A stretch of DNA of 64,000 nt from Trametes villosa (taxonomy: Eukaryota > Basidiomycota > Agaricomycetes > Polyporales > Polyporaceae), in assembly GCA_002964805.2 (NCBI GenBank), contig PUDQ02000013.1:1-64000 (forward strand). Reading direction: 5' to 3'. Position 1 is the first letter of the stretch. Each line of letters starts with the position of its first letter. Both the position numbers and the translations under genes were made by a program. Under the pieces are notes generated by a model. It worked only from the letters and a program-made list of their open reading frames with translations, was not told the DNA's origin and ran no database searches. Positions 33,020 through 43,954 of the stretch are shown here, piece after piece.

Positions 33020-34732
33020 ATGTCTCCTGCCACTTACACCACCAGCTCTGCCCGCGCTAAACAGCCGAAGCTCCGCTCCATGATAATCTCTCCAACCTCT
33101 CCTGTGCCCGTGCCTGATCAAGCCTCTCAATTCAACCAGGCTTTGCAGAGTAACGACGTCGGCACGACCATCAGGCTGGAGATTACCCAGCTCGGGGATC
33201 ATATCCAGACTGTAGACAGGCTGTTCAGCAAGGCTCAGGATCCGCTTCGGGAGTTCGACGCAAGGTACCTGGAACTCGATGTCAAGGCTCATCTTGCTCC
33301 TCAATGGCAAGCTTTCCACGAGGTTAGCCTTGCACACAGTCCTCCTCATATGTTGTAAGCATCGCTGAGCGCAGTCGACTTCTCTTCCAGCGTTTCAGCG
33401 AGTGTGTTGACAGCAGCTATACGAGCGCGAAAGAGGCCTCTGAGACAATGAGATGTATGTTCACTTACAATTAGGCTATCCGAGATGCTGATTGCGGAGC
33501 AGTGTACGCCGAAGCCGTTCTAGGGAAGGTTCGAGACACCAAGTGCAATGTCGGGGCACTGATGAGAGAGGTTAACCTGTTCCTGAAGGTAAGCGTCTTA
33601 TTTACATCCCTTGTACCATCGCTGATGGCTCGCAGAGGGTCGAAAGGCACGAACTATCCGCAGAGACGATGCACCGGAGCTTCAAGAGCCTTGCCGCCAA
33701 CGTCAACATGTTCGAGAGCGACACTAGAAGGCTCGTTGAGCAAGTCGCTCGTAGCCTCAACATCCCTCCTTCGCATATCATGTTCAAGGCCTGGGACAGT
33801 GTCACCGAACTGAATGAGCGCATCGCGAGGTATGTGCTTTACCGCGTCGAGCACGCCGGGCTCATGTTTTTCATCTATCCTTACAATCAGGCTCGTCACT
33901 GAGGTAGGAGCGCAACAACGTCAGACTGCCTACGGGGGTTCGAGCTGAGCTACTTGCGTGTAGATGGCGGAGAAAGAAGCTGGCTTTTTGCAGAAGATGA
34001 CAGCGTACACGTCTAGTGCTGCCAGCGCCCTGTGCACTCTGTCGCCCAAGGCGGTGCTGCAGGCCATAGTAAGTGATTAGCTTACAATGTTATCAAACCG
34101 GCGTGGCTTACGCTGAGGATCAGATGTCTGCATACACCGGGCCCGAGTGGGCCATAGATGCGGATACAAGGGGTGAGCAGCTGTATATGTCACCCCCGAT
34201 GTCAACTACGTCTAACATGCATCGTTGGCGTACTAGCCACTCAAGCCCAGCTTGAGGCGTACGCGAAGCAGATGCCCTCCCTGACTGAGCTCTCCGAGAT
34301 ACCGGTTGAGTTGCAATCATTGTATCAGGATTGGTGGTCGAACACCAAGAAGGATATCCGCGGCGTGACCATCCGTATCGGGGCCATTTTCAAGATATGG
34401 CACAACGTGCGTCGCATTCCTGCATTGCCGGAATCCGTCCGGGACCGGCGTCCTGACTCGTTCTTCTCAACAGCTGCGGCATGACTTGCTCGGTTTGCAA
34501 AAGGAGCTGGAACATTGCGTTGAAGAATACGTCGTCTCCGAGGAATTGGTGCGTTGTCTTCAACCTCGTCTGCCCACGGCGCCACGCATCTAATGGCCCG
34601 TCGTATCCTCAGTTTCTCATGGAAAAGATCGACATCAGCCGGACCCTCTGCAAGCGGCTCATCGAGTGCCTCGAGCTGTACGTGTACCAGGTCCCGCCGA
34701 AGTACATCGCGGATGCAGAGGACGCAGCGTAA
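33020..34732 (+). CDS. A3: type A helical-family protein
   Basis: Starts at ATG 33020. Exons follow the A2 plan: exon 1 (TTIRLEITQLGDHIQTVDRL), a 64-nt exon 2 (RFSECVDSSYTSAKEAS), exon 3 (YAEAVLGKVRDTKCNVGALM), exon 4 (SFKSLAANVNMFESDTRRLV), a 13-nt micro-exon at 33891-33903, a hydrophobic exon (MTAYTSSAASALCTLSPKAV), a helix with RIGAIFKIWHN, and a last exon with FLMEKIDISRTLCKRLIECL. All splice sites and frames are intact, giving a protein close to 370 residues. It is more diverged from A2 and A4 than these are from each other. Unlike other A genes it has no divergent B partner. B3 lies upstream in tandem. Confidence 0.7.
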
Positions 34733-35242
34733 AGCGACGTCCACATCGATAGGGAATCGTAAGATCGGCCACCTCGGAGTACCCATGTATGATCGCGACG
34801 CACGGTGCCTATATTATTGTCCTCCTCACACGCAGCCGTGTCAGCGACGCGCCAGCATTTCCCGGCTTTCTGCATTTCACTGGAGGTGTGGGTGTTTACC
34901 CGGTGATATATCTGAAGATGCGCGGCGAGCTGAGTTCGCCGCACTGTGGGCACAATCATCACGACCCGGGTGATGCGGCCCTCGCGAAGATGCATTCGCA
35001 GAAGCGTGCTACACTCGTGTGCCAGGGACTCGGGAGTGCGGTACTTCTCCGGACGCTGCGCGTCGCGACTCGTCGGAGTGTCATGCTCGGAGAACGCCAT
35101 GCCTTCCGCCGAAATCTGAAGGTCCATCTTGGAAGTTTTCACCACCCATGAGATACGGGGTGCCACATTCTATGATCGGCCACTCGGCAGAGCCGATGGG
35201 TTTGCAATTCCCTATTCAGACAGCCCCGCGCATCATCCTATC
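34733..35242. other. Spacer between convergent A3 and A4
   Basis: 510 bp between two convergent type A genes. No gene supported. Confidence 0.4.
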
Positions 35243-36857
35243 CTAAGGGATCTGGCGTACGTATAGCTCCAGGCACTCGGCCAGCCGCAGGAGTACCGTC
35301 TGGCTCACGGTGATCTTCTCCATGAGAAACTGCACCCAGATCGTTCAGCAGCTGTAGCACTACGCGGGAGAAAACGTACGGTTGAGCTCGCGACCCTGTC
35401 CTCGCTGGCGCAGAGGCTAAGGTTCGACTCGAGCGCGAGCAAGTCCACCCGCAGCCGGTTCACGGGCGTGGGGTGCAGATGAGCGCGTGGGGCTGCTAGA
35501 TAGAGGGAAAAGAGGGCGACGCACGTAGTCCCAGATGTGGGAGATCGCGTCAACGCGCGTGGCGACTGCGCGCACGTCCTCGCGCGTCTTCGCCCACCAG
35601 TCCTCGTAGAACGGGCGGACTTCGACTGGGATGTGCGCGCTCTCGAGGAGCGCGGGCATGAGCGCTGCGTATTCCTCGAGGCTCGTTTGTGCTAGCAGGC
35701 CATGTACGTGAGTCCCGCGCGTCGTGCACGATACACGAATTGGAGCACGGACCTTTTCGCTGTGCGGCATCTGACCCAGCACTCCCTACAATGAAGACGC
35801 CTTGCTGAAGCCAGAGTGAGCGTACGTCCGGGACGAAAACTGAGACAGAGAGATGGCTTGCCAAGGCGCGTATCGCAACCCTTGGAGATAAAGTGGACAT
35901 TAGCCCAGCGGTGCGCGGGGCAAACGAGGCGATCGATCCAAAGTAGCCTGACCCTTGGGCCAAGGACTATTTGCGGGAGGCTCAGTACTTTTTAGACAGC
36001 CTACATGAAAGCATGTTCCCATACCTCATCGGGCATCCTGGCATCAGGTATATGGCGTGAGCCTCGCCCTCAACACAGGCACAGTATAAGAGGGAACGCT
36101 CACGTCGCAACCTTTTGCTTAACCGCATCGATATTCCCGCAGACATGGCTCGTGTCTCGCGACGGTGGCCTGTTCAGTTGCTTCAGGGTGCGCTCGATTT
36201 TGCGCGCAATGTCCCGAATATTGTTCGCGAGCTGCTTGAAGTTACTGCGCGCGTGCTTCGTAGCGGGAATATTCCTCTCCACTCCCTGACGTGTGACAGG
36301 TTAATACGCAGCTCAATGATGGGTGTGATATTATGACTGCTACCCGTTGAAAGATCTTCAGCTCGGCTGTTAACGCCTGGACGTCGCAGTTTGTCTCCCT
36401 AACCTTTCCGAGGACGGCTTGGGCGTACCCTCTTGGGCACCAGCAAAGTCAGTAGACCATACAGCTCTGAGTGGAGTAGGAACAGTACAATGTATGGTGC
36501 TTAACGCTGCGGCGGCGCTCTCGCGGCTCCTGTTGGCATACTCATCGAATCGCTGGTACAAGCGTCGACTGTTGATGTAAGCGGCGTGCGACGGCAATCT
36601 TAATTAACACATACTCTGGAAAAGCTGTCCCAGTCGGGTTCGAGACTGCGTGTAGGGTCGGCAGACAAGTATGTGTCGTCAAAGTCCTCGAGCGAGCAGA
36701 GAACCTTCGCGAAAAGAGCACGGATAGACTCAAAGTGTTGCTGTAATTCCGTGATGTCCTGCCTGAGTGTGTCGCCCACGTCGCGGCTTAGCAGGATGTG
36801 GTTTATGCGGGTAGCCTGGCCCGCACCTGCTCCAGATACCTGTGACCCGTTAGACAT
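35243..36857 (-). CDS. A4: type A helical-family protein, possible splice defect
   Basis: The start at ATG 36857 (MSNGSQVSG) aligns with A2. An upstream in-frame ATG at 36932 is also possible. Exons follow A2: TLRQDITELQQHFESIRALF, exon 2 (64 nt), SNFKQLANNIRDIARKIERT, the 13-nt micro-exon (36037-36025), the hydrophobic exon (GYFGSIASFAPRTAGLM, TLSPRVAIRAL), the EVRPFYEDWW helix and the last exon FLMEKITVSQTVLLRLAECL, stop at 35243. The acceptor before the exon beginning LRVDLLALESNLSL reads CCGG where A2 has CCAG. The nearest AG upstream gives the wrong frame. The gene may therefore be non-functional, or it may use an unusual site. Divergent from B4. Confidence 0.6.
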
Positions 36858-37648
36858 GTTCTGGATAGACGACGTTCCGAGGAGGCGCGAGCTGAGCAGA
36901 GGTAGATGTGCGGGGTCGCTTGTAGGCGACATCTAACTTTATCGCCGGGACGGGGAGTGTGCGGCATCCTTTGGGGCAGTTCCAGTATACACACGACCTT
37001 CACGGTCATGAGTCCAGGGGATGAGCGATGTAGTTGCGGTGAATTCAGATAGCAGAAGAAAGCCACGGCAGACGCGCTGGCCCGATGCCGGGATAGAATA
37101 TTAGGTGTACAAATATGAACAAACACTTCAAATATAGACTTCAAGTTCTCGCCCGCCACTCCGCGGGATCCTGGTCGAACAACTTACTTATACAGACAGC
37201 TTAAACTGGATCGCTCAGAGACTCGGATATCCAAGCAACTACCATGGTAAGTGGAATGCGCGCACGAGCGCAGTGCCCCCGGTTAGCTGATACACGCAAT
37301 CCGTTGACGCGCTCCGGGCAGACAGATATCCGTCAATTTCGCATTTCCCCGGTCACGCCGGCACCGCCTGCTGGCACAGGGCGGACATAAATGAGGCGAC
37401 CGTCACCCTCACACCGCCGCGTCCCCTCCCATACCCCCTCCCGTGACCGCACTCTCCAACGGCGCTCCCCCGCCCAGCTGCCACCAGCCGCTGCTCGGTT
37501 GACCTAGAAAAGCGAGTCTCGTCTTCTGGTCTCTGTCCCCTGAAGGAATTCGGTACTTGTTCTGGCAGGTAGGCGCCCAGTCATGCGGGGCTTGTCCCAG
37601 CTGTTCCTTACCAACCGCATCCCAGTTCTATTCCCAAGCCTCACCACC
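36858..37648. promoter_or_regulatory. Divergent intergenic region of A4 and B4
   Basis: 791 bp between the two starts, close in size to the B2/A2 spacer. It must hold both promoters. No motif could be defined by eye. Confidence 0.4.
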
Positions 37649-38948
37649 ATGACCCTCGACAAGCCTCTCTCCAACCTTGCAGCCAGTATACGATACCTCA
37701 AGCGATCTACGAACGATTCTACGTCAGCATGCAGCTGGGTCAGACACCAACTCCCAGACCATTTTGCGCCACCAGACAAGGCTAAGGAACTCGAGGCACG
37801 ATGGGTTCAGCATGCCTCCGTATGTCATCTCATCCTACGCTCAAGGGGGAGTGTATCTCACGACCTTTCAACTAGACGTATGAGGACATCGTGGACGACT
37901 CGAAGATTGCAGCCACAAAACTATCCGCGACCATGACTAGTGAGCACTGCATCGAGTTCGACCTTATTACGACGCCCCCAATCCACATATTCCAGTGTAT
38001 ACCTCTCTCCAAACTGCCTTTATGAAGGCGAAACCCGAAGATGTCGTACATGAGCTGGCGTCTCTGAGAAAGGTACGCACACCGAGTCGAACGACTATCG
38101 CCCACTATCGCAGTCCAAAATTTCAGTTACTCACGCCACCCCTCCTTCCCCTATCCTAAGGCTGTATCTGCGATGGACGCTAGCTTTGTGTCCCGACTTG
38201 ATATCCTTAGGAACGCTATGGAAGAGTTTCTGCGCGCCGCGGAGATAGCTCGCGCCTCGAGGCGGCGTATGAGCAGCGAACATTCCCCTGACAGGTGGGT
38301 TTGACATTCTTCTACGTTCTCCTATAGTTAGTTAACTAGGCTAGCATAGGTCGCACCCTGGATGGGTAGAATCCGCCACGTCTACGCTTCGAGGGGTCGG
38401 ACTTCACTTGCTATGGTTGGTTACCACTTCGGGCCGTAGAGTGGCGCTGACGTTCTCTTCCAGGACGCCTCTGCTCTACGTTGGCGGCCTGATGCTGTCC
38501 ACATCAGTGCACGATGGGCGTGGCGAGAAGGAGGTCAGCGCCGCCGCGGGCGCCTTCGACGAGGACGCCACGTCTCCTGAGCAGGTGCTATCGAGCATAC
38601 GCGATCTCATACGCAAGCTCGAGCAGCAGAAGACGTTGTTTGGCGCTCTCCAAGACATCAAGGATGAGGTGAGTTGAGCCTGTAGATCCATCCGGTGGCG
38701 CCTCGTCCAGCGCTGACATGCTTGGCACAGCTCATGTCCGAGTTCGATCGGTACGCGGCGGCGCTCCAGGCCCCCGGGGATGAACAAGTGATGCACGTTT
38801 CTCTTTGATATAGGCAAGCAATGCTGATGTGTTCTTGGTGTAGAGTCACGCGGAGGCCATTCGGCGCGCCCATGCAGACACGGTCTCGCGGGCTAGTCAG
38901 TGGAAAGAGATCGCGCGCGTTCTTGCCGAAGAGTACGCAAGGGCCTAG
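37649..38948 (+). CDS. B4: type B helical-family protein, 270 aa
   Basis: Seven exons in frame: 37649-37819, 37876-37939, 37996-38072, 38161-38294, 38464-38668, 38731-38787 and 38844-38948. They total 813 nt, the same as B1. Landmarks are ASIRYLKRSTNDSTS, YEDIVDDSKIAATKLSATM, YTSLQTAFMKAKPEDVVHEL, SRLDILRNAMEEFL, PLLYVGGLMLS, SIRDLIRKLEQQKTLFGAL and QWKEIARVLAEEYARA. The protein is all-helical, acidic in the middle and lacks signal or membrane segments. It is the closest relative of B2. It is divergent from A4, whose splice defect, if real, would leave B4 without a functional local partner. Confidence 0.75.
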
Positions 38949-39389
38949 TGCACAGCTGCATTGGCGTCAAGCTCCCGGACATAGACTGTACCCCCGCACT
39001 CGTGTTCTTCTCACGCACATGGCTTGAGCTCTCGTTTCAGCGCTGTCTCATCTTGCCACGATCTCTGCTTCCCTCGTTCTCGCCGCATCGCTATCGCCTT
39101 CTCGACAAATGCTCTGTTTCCGCTTGTATACTACGCTTGTATCATTAATGACGTGATGACAATATCATTAGTCTGTGCATTCTCTACTTGATATCTACAC
39201 ATTGGACCCAGTGCATATCCGGGTATTCTTGGGAAATCTAGGATGTCGATGCACTCAACGCGCTGAGAGTCGCCTCAATTCCAGTGATCTGGGACATGGA
39301 CGTCCTCATGGGCATCCTCGAAGGCGTAGCGATCCTCCGCTGGGAGAAGAAGATCCAGAAGGGGATCCGGGCCGCCGACTTGAACGTTC
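38949..39389. other. Spacer downstream of B4
   Basis: Contains an open stretch at about 39240-39390 (VIWDMDVLMGILEGVAILRW) that looks exon-like but is unassigned. It may belong to the 5' part of the adjacent pseudogene. Confidence 0.3.
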
Positions 39390-40520
39390 TCCGCCTAGGC
39401 TCGTTGCCCGATCCGCAAATGCTCATACAGTAGAAACCGTCCTAACCCATACACCCCATAACCCATAAACCGTAAAAACCCATGGAATTTTGGCCTTCCC
39501 GAGTCGGGAAAGGGGGAAATCGACCCCATACCCCATAATCCCGGGATACTCCATACCCCATGCCTACCTGAGAGAAAATCCCATAGGTATACACTGACCA
39601 CGGCTTTGGCCCTGGGGCACATTTTCAGTATTCCTTCACTTGTAACACATGTGAGCTGGAGGAAACGAGTGTTTACGAGACGACGCAGGCAAATGGGAGT
39701 CGATTGGCAGCCAGATCTGGCGATCTGGTATAATAGGCGCTCGTGGAAGCGCTCAATGGGGCTCGCTCACCTGTTGCTCACTCATGGGTTACCTACAGCG
39801 AGACATACGAAGTACAGAGCTTATGCTAGAACGGCTGGAAAGCCTCCTGCAGGCTGTGAATAATCAATTATCAGCCCGAACATACACACACATGTTGGGC
39901 GCTTACTAAGCGTAGGCGGGCACGCGACGGGCGCTTGATCTGCTAACCCATATCCCGTGAAAACCCATAACATGGGGCCCTTCCCGATAGGTATGGGTTA
40001 GGACGGTTTCTACTGTATCCAGCTTTTCTGACGGTGTCCGAAAGCTCGACGTACCTCTAGAAGGCCAGCGCCGCGCTTTCCGCACGCGTAGGCCGTGTCG
40101 GTGCATTCACCCGCCGAAGTGATGTAGACCACTAGTCCGGAATCGATACAGCACGCACTCGCCCCTCGGAGTAGCCCTCCGAGTCGATATCGTCGTTACG
40201 TATAAGTATAGCGCGCCCGCTCCTACTATGGGACTACCAACACGATATCTGAGCACTCGGCGGTCGAACCCGCCGCAGCGATCAAAGGGTCGTACAGTCA
40301 AAGGCTGTCATAACTCGCTATGCTCACCACTGGCATACATTCTGTCTCGTCAGGTTATATCTCACTTCAGCAGAATGGCACCAACGCGGACACGGACGAA
40401 CTCGACGCTCTCAAAACGAGCAGTGACAGAGTGTTCTTACTCAGGCTACCGTCTAAGCACGTTGTTCTCTAGCATGTCCGAGCCACTGGCTATGACTTTG
40501 ACCAACACGCGCGTGACGAA
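39390..40520 (+). pseudogene. psiB5: truncated type B copy split by a MITE
   Basis: DNA on both sides of the 588 bp insertion aligns with the start of B6. PQMLI lies left of it. To its right are GVRKL, the GATCAAAG end of the 64-nt exon 2 (about 40285), the exon 3 region (about 40370-40440) and the start of exon 4 (GYDFDQHA, about 40490). Stops and frame changes interrupt it, and homology ends before the remaining exons. It lies just downstream of the 3' end of A5. It is therefore a decayed partial duplicate of B6. Confidence 0.7.
39428..40015. mobile_element. TA-flanked MITE, Tc1/mariner-pogo type, 588 bp
   Basis: Perfect 25-bp terminal inverted repeats (39428-39452 and 39991-40015, starting CAGTAGAAACCGTCCTAACC) are flanked by TA on both sides (39426-39427 and 40016-40017). 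No transposase is recognisable, so it is non-autonomous. The TA target duplication and the CAGT ends fit the Tc1/mariner superfamily. Confidence 0.9.
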
Positions 40521-40659
40521 AGTTAGAGATATAGCATGATGTGGTACAAGGCGCCAGGGCGGCGACGCTAAAGCGATACGCAACTATCCAAAACTACAGC
40601 ACTGAGAGAACACGGACACGCATGTCGGACGCGACGGGCTTACCGAATCCAACACCGCG

Positions 40660-42787
40660 CTACCCTTTCGCCCTGTCGGGTTTCCGTGTCGCCGTCGGAG
40701 CCTTGTCGCTCGTTTCATCTTTCCTACGTCCGCCGTCCTTGCTGCCCGTGCTGCCCGTGCTGTCCTTCTTTCCGATCTGCTCCACCTTGTGCCTAGCCTC
40801 ATCGCTCTTCTTGGGTCCTTGCTTGCCGCCATCCTTGTTATTCCTCTTCCCATCAGCCTCGTCGTCCTTCTGGCCGCCCTTCTCGGCCTTCTTCGCCGCC
40901 GGCTTTTCGTCCTTCTTGACCGGCTTTGCGTCAACTCGCCTGTCAGCTTGCTTGTCGTCCTTCTTCTCGACCTTGCCGTCTTTCCTCTCGAATTTACCTC
41001 CCCCACTTCTACCCTCATCCTTCTTCACTGCCGCGGGGCTATGGTTCTCCGATGTCGGTCCTTGTTTACCATCCCGCTTATCAACCTTATCCAGCTCCTT
41101 CCTCCAACCTTTCGCATCAAGCTTCTGTACTCGCGCAGGCTCCACCGGAGAGAGGCTCTTCCCATACGCTTCAAGGAGCGCGGAGAGGTCCAGGTACAGC
41201 TCGCGCGCAGCTTGCAGCTTTGCGCTGAACCGGCTCTGCGCAGCGAACGTCAGCATGCCCCCACAAAGAGCCCGGGCAGGGGAGACGCACGGTGATAACC
41301 TTCCCCTTCGTAACGAGCTTCAGCTCCTCATGCAGCATCTGCATGTCCGCCTTGAGCTACGCACACGCATCACTCATCAGTTCCAGAGAAACAACGCGAG
41401 AGAGGTCGGACGCGCGCTCACCGACTGCCAGATGTTTGCGATCGCGTCGATCTTGTCTGCGAGCGTGCGGATCTCCTTCTGCGCGCCGGCCAGCGAGCGC
41501 TGGTACTTCTTGAACAGCGCTTCCTGCGCCACGAGCTGCGCGATATCCTCTTCGCATTGCTTGATGTCCGCTCCAAGAGCTACGTTCGCCGGAGTCCCAA
41601 AGTGAGAGGGCGGAAAGGTTGGAGGCGAGGACTCATGCTTACTGCTTGCCTCCCGTCTGCTGCGGACGTAATCGTGCCCACTGCTGACCGCCCCTACGAC
41701 CGAACCCTAGAAGACAGATGAGTATCAAACGCACCGCTCCATGCAAATGAGAGGGAAAGCGACGGTGCGCACCACGGCAACACCCAGAGCGGCGGGACTT
41801 AGCGTGAATATGGTTATCGCGACGGCGGCAGCGCCGACCGCGAGGTGCGACACGCAGGCCACGCCCATGCCGTGCATCTGGGCAAACAGCTCGTCGGTGC
41901 GCGTAACTGAGAAGAACGGCTAGCACGCATACCTTCTTGGTCACGCTGTAGGCCTGCGGTTAGCAGGATTCAGAGTGGAACGGCGAAACGACGTACACCT
42001 TGAGCTTCTTCTCCAGCTGCGCGAGACGCGTCCGCGCATTCTCGAGCGCGATGCTCAGGCGAGCGCCGGCGCGCTCCAGCGCACTCTCGATCACGGTTAC
42101 GAAGAGCCGGAGGTCCTCCGCGAGCTTCTTGAAGCTGTTTTGCGAGGCCAACGCCTGCTTCTGCTCCGCCTCCACCTCCTATGCCCGCAAAACGTGTGAG
42201 CGCCTTCTCCGAATTCGATCGCGAAACCCTTCTCTTACCTCCATGAATCCCTTTAGCTCATTCTTGATATCGGGTATCTCTTCCAGCTTAAAGTGCGACA
42301 GCACGGCACTGCGATACTCTGGGCCGACGGCTGTCAGTTTTCACAAAGGGGTATAGGTTATTGCGGGACATACGTTTGATCATCGCGGAGGCTTTCAGCG
42401 CATTTCTCCGACTCTGCTCCAGGATGTTCTTGAATCGCTAGTCCCCAGCACAATGAACTCTAGGAAGACCGAGGATGGGGAACGGCAGCTCACGCTATGG
42501 TGCTTGTTCCAATCCCGCTGCAACAGAATGACTTTCCCGTCCCCGTCGAGGAACTTCTCCTTGTCGAACCTATACAGCTCCGCGCTTATGTGCTGGAAGT
42601 CGTCATCGATGTCCTGTATGTGCGCGTTCAACTGCCGGATCTCCTTGAGGGACTCGCTCTTGACGTCCTTCCGCAGCGCGTCCGCGAAGCTCCGCGTGAC
42701 GACGTCGCGCGTCGACTTGTCGCGCAGCTGCTTCTTCAGTGTGTCAGGGAACGTCACCTGCGCTGTGACGGTAGTGGTCTTCGACAT
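40660..42787 (-). CDS. A5: type A-like helical protein with Lys-rich tail
   Basis: Starts at ATG 42787 (MSKTTTVTAQVTFPDTL). It follows the A plan: EIRQLNAHIQDIDDDFQHI in exon 1, a 64-nt exon 2 (RFKNILEQSRRNALKAS), YRSAVLSHFKLEEIPDI, NSFKKLAEDLRLFVTVIESA, a 21-nt micro-exon (AYSVTKK), then a strongly hydrophobic segment (CVSHLAVGAAAVAITIF, TLSPAALGV), a helix with DKIDAIANIWQS and an ELYLDLSALLEAYGKSL helix. Unlike other A proteins it continues for about 150 residues of Lys/Asp/Glu-rich sequence with KKDDK, KKDE and KKAEK repeats to the stop at 40660. The membrane-like segment is the clearest in the family. Tail function unknown. Divergent from B6. Confidence 0.65.
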
Positions 42788-43954
42788 TGCACCGGGCGTG
42801 AGATTAGTTGGCAGCTGGCGGGCAGAGGGAAGACACCGCGCGGGGCGATCAACGTCGAGTACTTATCTCACAGGAGCAGCTGACTACACGACTCGGCCGC
42901 TCTATCGAAGGAGTACAGTCATTGGCATGCGGCGATGTCTTCTGATGCGACTCCTGGACAAATGCTCCAGGGAATGCGGCATCAATGCTGTTCAGAGGCG
43001 CTCATTGCGGTCGACGAGGCGGTACCGTGCGGCGTGGAACGTGCACGATCCCTCGCATCGCTTTGCGTAGCGAATGGGCTGAGGAAATCCGCGGATGAGC
43101 AGCACATCTAAACGATAGAGTCGCGTGAGCTTACTTTCTACCATACATGAAGAAGAAAGCCTCTCCAATATACCTCTGCAGTGTGCCGCGGCTCACGAAA
43201 AGTTCAAGATAACGAACAGTTGAGCAATTCAACTTCTAACAGCCGCTTGTTGTCATTTCAAGTTCATTTCTATGCCAGAAAAAAGCATGTATTCCAGATG
43301 CTCTAGCTAGGCCGCAAGTCGATGGCGATCAGGCTTCGCCAGAGTAAAAGGCGCAAAGAACAAGCTCGTCTGCGGTTTAGCGCCAAGTGGCGTAGTGCCA
43401 TATTGCTGTTTGCACCTGTTTGCATCACCGCCCTTCCACGAGCCAGGTTGCCTCGCTGCACTTTCAAGAGTACCTTCACTCCAGTAAGTGTCTACGACCT
43501 CTCATTTCGCTTGGTTCGACTCACACCGCCGCACTAGAATATACTTCACCTACCCTGGGCTGCGGCACGCCCAGGAGGAACGCTCGCTCGAATTCCCTAG
43601 TCCAATCGCGCCGTATGCACGCGCCCTTGCGCGCGACGCCGATAAGCCTGCATTTGGTGTAGCACCAGCGACATCCGGTGTTATGCATTCCAACACTGCC
43701 CCCTCCGAGGAGCGCGCAGGATCTGCCCAGCAGCATAACCAGTGCAGCTGCGGCCGAACGTCAAGAGAAGGTTCAGCTGATCCAGACGACCCGGACAGCC
43801 TCGACCCTCCACGACCACACTCCCACCGCACACCCGCCGCACCACGACCGTCGCTCCATCAAACCTCGGAGTGGTTCCACGGTCTGGCAGGTGAACTTGA
43901 CTCCTTCCGCCCCGACTCGGAGCAGCCTGTGTGTGCTTGATCTCTCTGCGCACC
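42788..43954. promoter_or_regulatory. Divergent intergenic region of A5 and B6
   Basis: 1.17 kb between the starts. A helix-like open stretch (ITSAAAAERQEKVQLIQT, about 43740-43790) could be an upstream exon of B6. Otherwise no gene is seen. Confidence 0.35.

Noticed and set aside
39430..39560. Telomere-like CCCTAA or CCCATA tracts
   Set aside because: They are irregular, within the MITE, and not arrays of the telomere unit.
40541..41605. 354-codon Ser/Leu-rich + frame
   Set aside because: It is the complement of the Lys-rich tail of A5. Lysine codons read as Phe/Leu/Ser on the opposite strand.
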